From contig SLMC01000424.1 in NCBI GenBank assembly GCA_007133745.1, forward strand, positions 1 through 9,856: a stretch of DNA of 9,856 bases. The letters run 5' to 3'. Positions within the stretch are counted from its first letter, which is position 1. Each line of letters opens with the position of its first letter. This document shows, piece by piece, positions 1 to 5,015 of the stretch. The stretch comes from Kiritimatiellia bacterium (GTDB lineage: Bacteria > Verrucomicrobiota > Kiritimatiellia > UBA8416 > SLMC01). The notes beneath the pieces are model-generated. The model had not been told where the DNA came from. It saw only the letters and a program-made list of their open reading frames with translations, and did no database searches. A program made the position numbers and the translations under genes.

Positions 1-1907
1 AACCCGCGCGGCTCGACCAGTCTCGGATCCGAAACGGACCCCGCATGAGCGGACGGGGCCCGGGATTCCGCCATGGGAAACGGCCAAGGCTCGCCGTTCG
101 CGCGATAGCGTGTCAGGCCGCCTCCGGGCCCGGCGGTCAGCGCGTACACTGCGCCGTCCGGCCCGATGGCCACCTCGTCGGCGTCGATAAACGGCTGGAT
201 TTCGTTCGTATCGAGAGTCAACGCAACAATGCGCGCCTCGGCCTCTTCGCCGCTTCTCCGGACAGGCGCGTTTTCGCGGACCAAAACCCGGTCGCGCGCC
301 GGATCGGCGGCGATGAACAGCGGGTGCCGCAAGCCGCCGTCCAGAACAATCGGCTTGCCCAGCGACAGCGCATTCACGCGATCCGTTACGGAAATCAGCA
401 TGCCCCTGCCCGCCCCGACAGGAGCGCGAAGCCGAGCCGTATCCGTGCCTGTGCCGTCCGCCGGAACAGGTATGACGCTGGCCCACAAGCGCGGGGGCAA
501 GGCGACAGGATCGGCTGCGATCAGGTCGAATGGCCCTTGGATCTCCGCCAGGCGAATGACGCCAGCGTCGCGCCAAGGCGAGAACTTAAGCAGCTTCGGC
601 AACGGCGTCGGCGCTTTTTCTCGCGGCTTGGCCGCTCGGCGCGGTCTGGACAACACGTAAATGGCGCCATTGCGAGGATGCACCACAATTTGCTCCGGTG
701 AATCCACTTCGAATTTCCCCGTAAAAACGGCGTCGGCCGAAAAAACCATCACCCGGTCGTTGCCGCGGTCGCAAACGTAAACAAGGCCTTGGGCGTCCGT
801 GGCCAAACCCTGCGGATCGTTCAATTGATCGTTGCTTGAACCGGCGACAAACCGTTGGCCCAGAAACGCCTCCAGGGCGACCGAACCTGTCGCCGCCGAA
901 TTCCAAGTGGATGCGTCCACCCGAAACACGGCATGCTCCGATTGTTCGGCGGACAAGGCCAGGTAAATCCAGCGGCCGTCCGGGCTGGCGGCCACATGAT
1001 CGAACGCCGGCATCGTGCCCGGCCCGGCGCCCGGCGCCAGGCCCAGCGGAGGAACAAGCATGGGGCCGACGAAATCCATGCCCTCCGGCGCGCCGCCTTC
1101 CGGATGCAGCGCCAAAAGATGACGAGGCCCCGAATGATCGAACCACGAGCCCGGCCCGCTGACGACAATCACCTGGCCTTGCGGCATGACCGTCATGGTT
1201 TGCCGTCGCATGCCGCCGGTCAGAGGCGCCAGAGCAGGCCCTTGCGCATGGAAAACGACCGGCACGCGTTCCCCATCGATCTCCAGGCGCCCGAGCGATG
1301 CCAGGCGGCTTTCGGGAACCGCCGAGGCGTAGGGCAGAATGGTGCGCAGATAAGTCCCCTCGGCGTCGAAGACGCGCACTTCCGAGCGGCCCCGATACGC
1401 ATCCCCGCTCAGAACGAATATCTCGCCTTCCTTGCCTGTCGCCAAGCCCAGCAAGGGCGCGCCGGGCGTCTGGCCGTTCCAGCCCGCAATCCGTTCCAGG
1501 CGCGGACGCGACCCCAACCGTATTCTGGCCTGGAAAGGGCCGTCGCCGGCCGGTTGACCCAAATCGTTTTTCCCATCCCATTCCAGTCGCTGAACCAACG
1601 AGCGGCTTCGAAACGGCTCCGTCGTATGCCCGCCAACCAGACCGGCCGCCCAATGGCGTACCACCGTTCCCGTCGCATCCAGAATGGCCACCTCGACATC
1701 CGAGGGGTGCGAAAGCTCGAAGGAAAGACGAGCCGTTCCCCGATGACGCTGAAATTCCGGAGCGCCGACAAACCGGGCCTCGTTCATCTCGCGCGCCTCG
1801 ACCGGGACCAAAAAACGGTCGGCGCGCGACGCCAACGGCCATGTAACCGTCAAAGCCAGCAACAACCCGATCCTTGGGCGGAATTTCTTAAGTATATGCA
1901 GACCCAT
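1..1907 (-). CDS. Large secreted NHL/beta-propeller protein with FlgD-like domain (partial, 3' end outside window)
   Basis: This reading frame is open for 635 codons from an ATG at 1907 to the left edge, with no stop, so the C-terminus lies outside the window. Residues 1-29 look like a Sec signal peptide: basic start (KKFRPR), hydrophobic core (IGLLLALTVTWPLA), then an A-S-R-A cleavage-type site. Residues about 57-135 resemble the FlgD/FlgD-Ig-like fold, ending in the typical LEWDGKNDLGQPAGDGPF stretch. After that come propeller-like blades. The clearest is an NHL-type repeat at about 362-389 (LNDPQGLATDAQGLVYVCDR, then NDRVMVF). Others sit near 152-181 and 303-332. Such proteins are exported and usually bind ligands or act as scaffolds; no catalytic motif is visible. 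The start is uncertain: in-frame ATGs also lie at 1937 and 1961, and an in-frame TGA lies just above. I prefer 1907 because it gives a compact signal peptide and has GGAAAGG 10 nt upstream. The domain calls are by eye; the export signal is the firmest part. Confidence 0.8.
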   Translation of the reverse strand, partial: MGLHILKKFRPRIGLLLALTVTWPLASRADRFLVPVEAREMNEARFVGAPEFQRHRGTARLSFELSHPSDVEVAILDATGTVVRHWAAGLVGGHTTEPFRSRSLVQRLEWDGKNDLGQPAGDGPFQARIRLGSRPRLERIAGWNGQTPGAPLLGLATGKEGEIFVLSGDAYRGRSEVRVFDAEGTYLRTILPYASAVPESRLASLGRLEIDGERVPVVFHAQGPALAPLTGGMRRQTMTVMPQGQVIVVSGPGSWFDHSGPRHLLALHPEGGAPEGMDFVGPMLVPPLGLAPGAGPGTMPAFDHVAASPDGRWIYLALSAEQSEHAVFRVDASTWNSAATGSVALEAFLGQRFVAGSSNDQLNDPQGLATDAQGLVYVCDRGNDRVMVFSADAVFTGKFEVDSPEQIVVHPRNGAIYVLSRPRRAAKPREKAPTPLPKLLKFSPWRDAGVIRLAEIQGPFDLIAADPVALPPRLWASVIPVPADGTGTDTARLRAPVGAGRGMLISVTDRVNALSLGKPIVLDGGLRHPLFIAADPARDRVLVRENAPVRRSGEEAEARIVALTLDTNEIQPFIDADEVAIGPDGAVYALTAGPGGGLTRYRANGEPWPFPMAESRAPSAHAGSVSDPRLVEPRG

Positions 1908-1990
1908 AGGTTTGAAGCCTTTCCGGTCGAGGCGCATGCGCGATCGGGCGCCATTTCCCATGCATCGCCCATCCCGTCACTGGGCTATCG

Positions 1991-2012
1991 TTAAACGACC
2001 CGCTTCGTCGTT
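1991..2012. repeat. 22-nt segment shared with the 4821-4842 palindrome, forming a hairpin
   Basis: This 22-nt segment matches positions 4821-4842 at 18 of 22 bases; both begin TTAAACG and share CCCGCTT. It can fold as AACGAC (1994-1999) with GTCGTT (2007-2012). Presence in two separate intergenic regions suggests a dispersed repeat family. The match is modest, so chance is not excluded. Confidence 0.45.
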
Positions 2013-2040
2013 CTTGATCTTCTTCTGCGAACATCAAAAT

Positions 2041-2061
2041 GGGCGGACTGAAAGTCCTCCC
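2041..2061. repeat. Hairpin with GAA loop
   Basis: GGG-C-GGACT, loop GAA, then AGTCC-T-CCC, gives eight base pairs interrupted by one C/T mismatch. The stem-GAA-stem design recurs at 4520-4534 and in the core of 4601-4625. It is followed by no T-run on either strand, so a simple terminator is unlikely. Confidence 0.6.
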
Positions 2062-2103
2062 TACGCTCTGGCATCGTCTCGTCCTCTCCTCATTGTTTTC
2101 CGT

Positions 2104-2130
2104 CTCGGGAACAGGCGTCGCTAAAGCTAT
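2104..2130. repeat. 27-bp direct repeat, copy 1
   Basis: This copy matches 2200-2226 at 24 of 27 positions in the same orientation, with a 96-nt period. The invariant core is GGCGTCGCTAAAGC. It lies wholly in non-coding DNA. The two copies flank most of the cruciform at 2144-2204. Confidence 0.75.
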
Positions 2131-2143
2131 GCCCTGTCAAGAG

Positions 2144-2204
2144 CCGAGCCGCTCCGGCGGATTGCGGAGCGGACGCGCTTCCGCGTCCGGCATATCCGGC
2201 TCGG
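2144..2204. repeat. Cruciform / three-way-junction palindrome
   Basis: Three nested perfect stems are visible. The outer stem pairs CCGAGCC (2144-2150) with GGCTCGG (2198-2204). Inside are CCGCTCCG (2149-2156) with CGGAGCGG (2165-2172), and CGGACGCG (2170-2177) with CGCGTCCG (2182-2189) around the loop CTTC. Adjacent stems share two or three bases, so not all can form in full at once. The GGACGCG/CGCGTCC core also occurs in the hairpin at 4928-4974 with a different loop. It lies just past the pgpA stop and could slow or end transcription, but has no clear T-run. Confidence 0.7.
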
Positions 2205-2226
2205 AAACGGGCGTCGCTAAAGCCAT
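2200..2226. repeat. 27-bp direct repeat, copy 2, overlapping the pgpA 3' end
   Basis: This is the second copy of the repeat at 2104-2130. It overlaps the right arm of the cruciform by five bases (CTCGG). On the minus strand it supplies the final pgpA codons and the TAG stop at 2219-2217. A repeat unit may therefore have been inserted or copied at the end of this gene. Confidence 0.75.
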
Positions 2227-2738
2227 CTTTGCCAAAGCCACCATACGCCGTGATTGAACGCGAGCGCGTAGAGGCTGGAGACCGTATCGTCCAGCACAAT
2301 GCCCGCGCCGCCCCCGACATTTTGAATCCGATACGCGGGCGGCGGCTTCAAAATATCGAAAACCCGATGCGACACAAAGGCCAGCGCCAGCAGCCAGGGC
2401 TGTTCGGGCCAAGGCAAACCCAGCACGCACAGCGGGAATGTCATGAACTCGTCGGCGACAATGCGGCCGTCGTCTTTTTTGCCAAAACGCTTTTCAGCCA
2501 CATGGCAAACGGGAATCGCAAGCAGAACCAGAGCGGTTGCGATGCCAACGCTGCCGGGCAGCCCCCATTCCAAGCGCATATCCAGCCTGTGAAGCGCGAC
2601 CACCAGAACCAGACCCGGCAACGTCCCGAACGTGCCGGACGCCCAGGGGCTGTAGCCCAACCCGAACCCGGTCGCGATCGTCATAACGATTTTCATGAAA
2701 AAACCGGATTTCCTCACACTTTCCGCACAGTCGTTCAT
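2217..2738 (-). CDS. pgpA: Phosphatidylglycerophosphatase A
   Basis: PgpA dephosphorylates phosphatidylglycerophosphate to phosphatidylglycerol at the inner membrane, a step in phospholipid synthesis. The 173-aa protein carries the family signatures in order. A glycine-rich start, GLGYSPWASGTFGTLPG, spans residues 26-42. VADEF lies at 95-99, FDILKPPP at 127-134 and GGGAGIVLDD at 142-151, with the paired aspartates expected for Mg binding. Hydrophobic segments near 43-50, 65-80, 103-122 and 153-168 fit a small membrane protein, and the length is normal. The start at 2738 has AGGCGG 8 nt upstream. An internal ATG at 2696 (MKIVMTIATG) would start closer to the conserved domain, so the first 14 residues are unsure. 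The stop lies inside a 27-bp repeat, so the extreme C-terminus (WQRWL) may be repeat-derived. The gene is divergent from the M50 protease gene. Confidence 0.93.
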   Translation of the reverse strand: MNDCAESVRKSGFFMKIVMTIATGFGLGYSPWASGTFGTLPGLVLVVALHRLDMRLEWGLPGSVGIATALVLLAIPVCHVAEKRFGKKDDGRIVADEFMTFPLCVLGLPWPEQPWLLALAFVSHRVFDILKPPPAYRIQNVGGGAGIVLDDTVSSLYALAFNHGVWWLWQRWL

Positions 2739-2845
2739 TTTGTCTGTCCGCCTAATACTACTTTACATTCCATAATCGATATGGTAATTTATCGCAAGAC
2801 AATTCGCATTTTTGTCGCAAAATATTTTTCAGACAGGCTAAAACC
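2739..2845. promoter_or_regulatory. AT-rich divergent promoter region between pgpA and the protease gene
   Basis: These 107 bases separate two divergent genes and are much richer in A+T than the surrounding sequence, as expected for back-to-back promoters. GACAA (2800-2804) and TTGTC (2814-2818) form a short inverted repeat in the middle. I do not see a -35/-10 pair good enough to assign on either strand. Confidence 0.45.
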
Positions 2846-3700
2846 ATGTTTCGATCATCCTTCAAAATCGCGACCGTGTGGGGCATTCCCATTAAAGTCC
2901 ATATTTCCCTGATTATCGTCATGGTGCTCTACGCGCTCCGGGTCGCGCCGGACGGACACAAGGCCGTCCTGGCTGTTCTGCTGCTCGTAACAGGTCTTTT
3001 CACCAGCGTCGCCCTTCACGAGTTGGGCCACTCTTTTGTCGCGCTGCGCAAAGGATGCCGTGTCAGGGAAATCACCCTCCTGTTCATTGGCGGCGCCGCC
3101 ATGATGGAGGACATTCCCCGCAAACCCAAGGACGAGTTTCAGATGGCCATCGCCGGACCGATGGTCAGCCTCGCGATCGGCGCGCTTCTGTTTTTCGGCA
3201 GCCCTTGGCTTTTCGGAGCGCAATCCGCGATCGGCGAAATTTTCGCTCATATCGGCTTCATCAATTTCGTGCTGGCCGGCTTCAACCTGTTGCCGTCGTT
3301 CCCCATGGATGGCGGCCGGGTGTTCCGCGCCATGCTCACCCCGAAATTGGGCCGGCTGAAAGCCACTTGGATCGCCTCGCGGCTCGGCAAGCTCATGGCT
3401 GTCGCTTTCGGCATCTACGGATTAATGGAAGGCGGCTTCTTCCTGGTCGCCATCGCCTTTTTCATTTACACGGGCGCGGAAAACGAGTATCGCATGGTCG
3501 CCTGGCAGGAAAAAGGGGGCTCCGGCGGATTTCGCCGGCCGTCGGTTCCGCCGCCGTTCGATCCGAGCGCCACGTATACCGAGCCGGACGACGACGAGGT
3601 CTCCATCAGTCCGCCGCCCTATAAACAAGGGCCAGGCTATCGCGCCCCGATCCGGCACGAGGAAGACGACAATCCATTCCGCAATTTGTTTCGGCGCTAA
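2846..3700 (+). CDS. Site-2-protease-like M50 family zinc metalloprotease
   Basis: This is an intramembrane zinc protease of the M50/S2P group (SpoIVFB-like branch), which cuts membrane-bound substrates, often to release regulators. The zinc and catalytic motif HELGH is at residues 58-62 (VALHELGHSFVA). The second metal motif, FNLLPSFPMDGGR, is at 146-158, with Asp155 the expected third ligand. Hydrophobic segments near 18-32, 40-57, 103-122, 134-150 and 184-208 fit a polytopic membrane protein. The 284-aa protein has no CBS or PDZ domain. Instead, about 65 residues at the C-terminus (220-284) form a proline-rich and acidic tail that is probably disordered and cytosolic. ATG 2846 has a modest ACAGG about 8 nt upstream. 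A strong AGGAG sits between its stop and the next gene only 10 bases on, so the two are very likely co-transcribed. The substrate is unknown; the response regulator next door suggests a signalling link. Confidence 0.9.
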   Translation: MFRSSFKIATVWGIPIKVHISLIIVMVLYALRVAPDGHKAVLAVLLLVTGLFTSVALHELGHSFVALRKGCRVREITLLFIGGAAMMEDIPRKPKDEFQMAIAGPMVSLAIGALLFFGSPWLFGAQSAIGEIFAHIGFINFVLAGFNLLPSFPMDGGRVFRAMLTPKLGRLKATWIASRLGKLMAVAFGIYGLMEGGFFLVAIAFFIYTGAENEYRMVAWQEKGGSGGFRRPSVPPPFDPSATYTEPDDDEVSISPPPYKQGPGYRAPIRHEEDDNPFRNLFRR

Positions 3701-3710
3701 AGGAGTTTCC

Positions 3711-4118
3711 ATGAAAAAAATCTTTGCCATCGACGACGAGCCGCCTGTGCTGCGCTGTCTTGAAACCGTTCTGAAAAGCCGCGGGTACACGCTTCAAGTC
3801 ACCAGCGATCCAGCCGAAGGCCTGCGGATACTCAAGGAGGCCCCCGACATCGCGCTGCTGTTGCTGGACGTGAAAATGCCGGGCATAAACGGATTCGACC
3901 TTTACCGGGATCTGTCGCGACACCGTCAAATCCCGGTCCTGTTCGTCACCGCCTATCCCCGCGCGTTCAATGCCCAGTCCAATGACGTCGCCAGCATGTG
4001 GCAAGATCAATTCGGCGAAGGCCTGACCGACATCATTTACAAGCCGTTCGATCTGGAAACCCTGGTCGAAAAAGTCGAGGGACTGATCGGAACCGCACAG
4101 GATATTGGAGATTCATAA
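3711..4118 (+). CDS. Stand-alone response regulator receiver domain protein
   Basis: This 135-aa protein is a single CheY-like receiver domain with no output domain, so it probably acts through protein contacts. The acidic pocket is D8-D9 (FAIDDE), the phospho-acceptor is D53 (LLLLDVKMPGINGFDLY), the switch Thr is T80 (LFVTAY) and the conserved Lys is K111 (IIYKPFD). The T80-K111 spacing is 31 residues, against 22 between the equivalent residues of E. coli CheY (T87-K109). The extra residues fall around 84-104 (RAFNAQSNDVASMWQDQFGE) and could be a partner-binding loop. A clear AGGAG lies 6 nt before the ATG. The gene starts 10 bases after the protease stop, and its TAA overlaps the next ATG by one base (TAATG). 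No histidine kinase is in the window, so the cognate kinase is unknown. Confidence 0.93.
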   Translation: MKKIFAIDDEPPVLRCLETVLKSRGYTLQVTSDPAEGLRILKEAPDIALLLLDVKMPGINGFDLYRDLSRHRQIPVLFVTAYPRAFNAQSNDVASMWQDQFGEGLTDIIYKPFDLETLVEKVEGLIGTAQDIGDS

Positions 4119-4495
4119 TGAGTCGCGAAGACTTAAGCGCCAATCGCGCCGTGCGATCGGTCCTGGTTCGGCATTGGCTGAACCTCGGTCTGCTTACCAT
4201 TCGCACCACGGCCGGACGCACAACGCTGCGCGGCGAGCTTAAACGCATTGAAGGCGTAAAGAACCCGCTGAGCCCGTCGATCGTGGAGTCGCTTTTCGCC
4301 GAAATCAAAAGAATCCCGTCCGTACGCCATGTCCACATGGACATGGTCAACTGGACCCAGGTCGGCGGACGCTGGCAGCCGCGCGAACAGGACAAGCGCA
4401 TGAGCGACGAACAGGCGTTTCTAAAAGACGACTCCGAAAAAAACGCATCCCGCGCCTTCGATTTCGACCGCCACACGAATACGGAGCAAGGGTAA
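4118..4495 (+). CDS. Small BON-like protein, translationally coupled to the receiver gene
   Basis: This 125-aa protein is not a family I recognise with certainty. Residues 10-80 fit the pattern of a BON-type alpha/beta domain. An N-terminal helix (AVRSVLVRHWL) is followed by a strand and turn (LTIRTTAGRTTLRGELKRI), a helix (SIVESLFAEIKRIP) and a closing strand (VRHVHMDMVNW). The BON-like feature is the strand-GxxxLxGxv pattern before a helix and then a (G/S)VxxV strand. Residues 85-125 are hydrophilic and charged, probably disordered. There is no signal peptide or membrane segment, so it is probably cytosolic, unlike classic periplasmic BON proteins. The ATG overlaps the receiver stop (TAATG) and has GGAG 7 nt upstream, so coupling is likely. 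The TAA stop sits in an arm of the large inverted repeat at 4488-4512. It may be a partner of the receiver or the protease; that is inference. Confidence 0.8.
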   Translation: MSREDLSANRAVRSVLVRHWLNLGLLTIRTTAGRTTLRGELKRIEGVKNPLSPSIVESLFAEIKRIPSVRHVHMDMVNWTQVGGRWQPREQDKRMSDEQAFLKDDSEKNASRAFDFDRHTNTEQG

Positions 4496-4512
4496 CCCGC
4501 GCAAAAATAAAT
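4488..4512. repeat. Left arm of the inverted repeat bracketing the 4.5-5.0 kb non-coding block
   Basis: AAGGGT (4488-4493), then AAC, then CCGCGCAAAAATAAAT (4497-4512). The reverse complement of 4994-5015 reads AAGGGT then CCGCGCAAAAATTAAT. The arms therefore match at 21 of 22 positions apart from the extra AAC on this side. The left arm includes the last codons and stop of the BON-like gene. Confidence 0.75.
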
Positions 4513-4519
4513 GCTCTTC

Positions 4520-4534
4520 CAGGCTGAAAGCCTG
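4520..4534. repeat. Hairpin with GAA loop
   Basis: CAGGCT, loop GAA, AGCCTG: a perfect six-pair stem 25 bases after the BON-like gene stop. It lacks a T-run, so it is not an obvious terminator. It has the same design as the hairpin at 2041-2061. Confidence 0.65.
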
Positions 4535-4545
4535 ACGCAACAAAG

Positions 4546-4564
4546 CCTAGGGCAGCGCCCCAGG
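4546..4564. repeat. GC-rich hairpin
   Basis: CCTAGGGC (4546-4553) pairs with GCCCCAGG (4557-4564) around the loop AGC, with seven of eight pairs and one A/C mismatch. It lies 12 bases after the preceding hairpin. Confidence 0.6.
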
Positions 4565-4600
4565 ACTTCGCGCATCCCAACCCCCCATACCCGCACACTT

Positions 4601-4625
4601 GGGTTGCGGGCGAAGCCCCTAACCC
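4601..4625. repeat. Two-tier hairpin with GAA loop
   Basis: GGGTT (4601-4605) pairs with AACCC (4621-4625). Inside, GGGC (4608-4611) pairs with GCCC (4615-4618) around GAA, with a 2x2 internal loop (GC/CT) between the tiers. It has the same GAA-loop design as the hairpins at 2041 and 4520. Confidence 0.6.
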
Positions 4626-4640
4626 GACTTTCCCCGTTCG

Positions 4641-4660
4641 CGGCATAAATGCCGTTTTCT
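4641..4660 (+). terminator. Weak intrinsic terminator candidate for the protease-receiver-BON operon
   Basis: CGGCAT pairs with ATGCCG across two A residues (more realistically CGGC/GCCG with a six-base loop), followed at once by TTTTCTCT. The stem is short for a terminator, but a plus-strand T-run directly after a GC stem about 145 bases past the operon is suggestive. It may equally be one of the local hairpin repeats. Confidence 0.35.
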
Positions 4661-4778
4661 CTCCATTTTCGATTAAAGGTCTGCCCCGCATTTTTTGATA
4701 TCGTTCAAATGTTGAGGCCTGGCCGACGCGTCGTTCATGTAGCATCGAAGGGACAGGTTATTGTCTACTCTTCATCGT

Positions 4779-4921
4779 ACACTTAGTCCCGCACTTAATC
4801 CCATACTTACTTGGTTACGCTTAAACGCCCCGCTTGATCGTAAGTTCCCGTCGATCAGCGACTAAGCAGTTCGATTAAGCGTAACCAACTAGGGATAGCG
4901 ACGAAGTGTTGGCTTAAGTGT
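4779..4921. repeat. 143-nt imperfect palindrome with 12-nt tandem motif
   Basis: Three nested inverted arms are visible. ACACTTA (4779-4785) pairs with TAAGTGT (4915-4921). A perfect 14-bp pair is TTGGTTACGCTTAA (4811-4824) with TTAAGCGTAACCAA (4875-4888). Inside, CGCTTGATCG (4831-4840) pairs with CGATCAGCG with one bulge. The left side also holds a 12-nt tandem repeat: ACTTAGTCCCGC, ACTTAATCCCAT, then ACTTACTTGG from 4781. The right side has a degenerate inverted trace of the same motif (GGCTTAAGTGT). It could be a structured RNA, a protein-binding palindrome or a repeat remnant; no coding function is seen. Confidence 0.75.
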
Positions 4922-4927
4922 CAAGAT

Positions 4928-4979
4928 GCCCTTGCGGCTGGAGGGACGCGCTCTGTCGCGTCCGCTGCAAGGGCCTTTT
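4928..4979 (+). terminator. Strong hairpin followed by T residues
   Basis: GCCCTTGC (4928-4935) pairs with GCAAGGGC (4967-4974). Inside, GGACGCG pairs with CGCGTCC around CTCTGT, and an asymmetric internal loop joins the two stems. CTTTTC follows on the plus strand, so it could stop plus-strand transcription before it runs into the convergent araC-type gene. The GGACGCG core is shared with 2170-2189, so this may instead be a member of a dispersed palindromic repeat family. Confidence 0.5.
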
Positions 4980-4993
4980 CGCAACAGAAACCA

Positions 4994-5015
4994 ATTAATT
5001 TTTGCGCGGACCCTT
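4994..5015. repeat. Right arm of the inverted repeat bracketing the non-coding block
   Basis: ATTAATTTTTGCGCGG (4994-5009), then ACCCTT (5010-5015), is the inverted counterpart of 4488-4512. The arm runs into the stop codon (TAA, 5016-5014 on the minus strand) of the AraC-family gene. Part of the match is an A/T run, which lowers its complexity, but CCGCGC and AAGGGT also match. Confidence 0.75.

Larger units (their letters stand above)
1908..2216. other. Non-coding gap with palindromes and repeats
   Basis: No convincing gene lies in these 309 bases. The gap separates the start of the secreted-protein gene from the end of pgpA, both on the minus strand. It contains three hairpin structures (at 1994, 2041 and 2144) and two copies of a 27-bp direct repeat, the second of which enters pgpA. 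The secreted-protein gene's promoter should be here, but I see no convincing -35/-10 pair. Confidence 0.7.
4496..5013. mobile_element. Palindrome-rich non-coding block, possible MITE-like or fold-back element
   Basis: These 518 bases between convergent genes hold no credible gene. From left to right they contain four short hairpins (4520-4654), plain AT-richer sequence, a 143-nt imperfect palindrome (4779-4921), and a strong hairpin (4928-4974) followed by T residues. The block is bracketed by inverted arms at 4488-4512 and 4994-5015. A bracketed, non-coding, fold-back structure of this size fits a miniature inverted-repeat element or a nest of smaller repeats. I see no clear target-site duplication, so a mobile origin is only a hypothesis. 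The alternative is a shared 3' motif of two convergent genes. Confidence 0.45.

Noticed and set aside
586..1842. 418-aa minus-strand open frame
   Set aside because: It overlaps the secreted-protein gene in another frame, is dominated by Gly/Arg/Ala/Ser with no motif, and conflicts with the frame that shows a signal peptide, FlgD-like and NHL signatures.
855..1994. 379-aa plus-strand open frame
   Set aside because: It is antisense to the secreted-protein gene, rich in Arg/Gln/Pro with no recognisable domain; typical of high-GC antisense DNA.
3998..4117. 40-residue upstream extension of the BON-like protein
   Set aside because: It overlaps the receiver gene in another frame and is Arg-rich. 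ATG 4118 has a good ribosome-binding site and a TAATG coupling.
4347..4745. 132-aa minus-strand frame across the hairpin cluster
   Set aside because: Most of it lies in palindromic repeat sequence and antisense to the BON-like gene; no domain or ribosome-binding site is seen.
4781..4814. Possible CRISPR array from the 12-nt tandem motif
   Set aside because: The units are only 12 nt, imperfect and contiguous with no spacers, and no cas gene is present.
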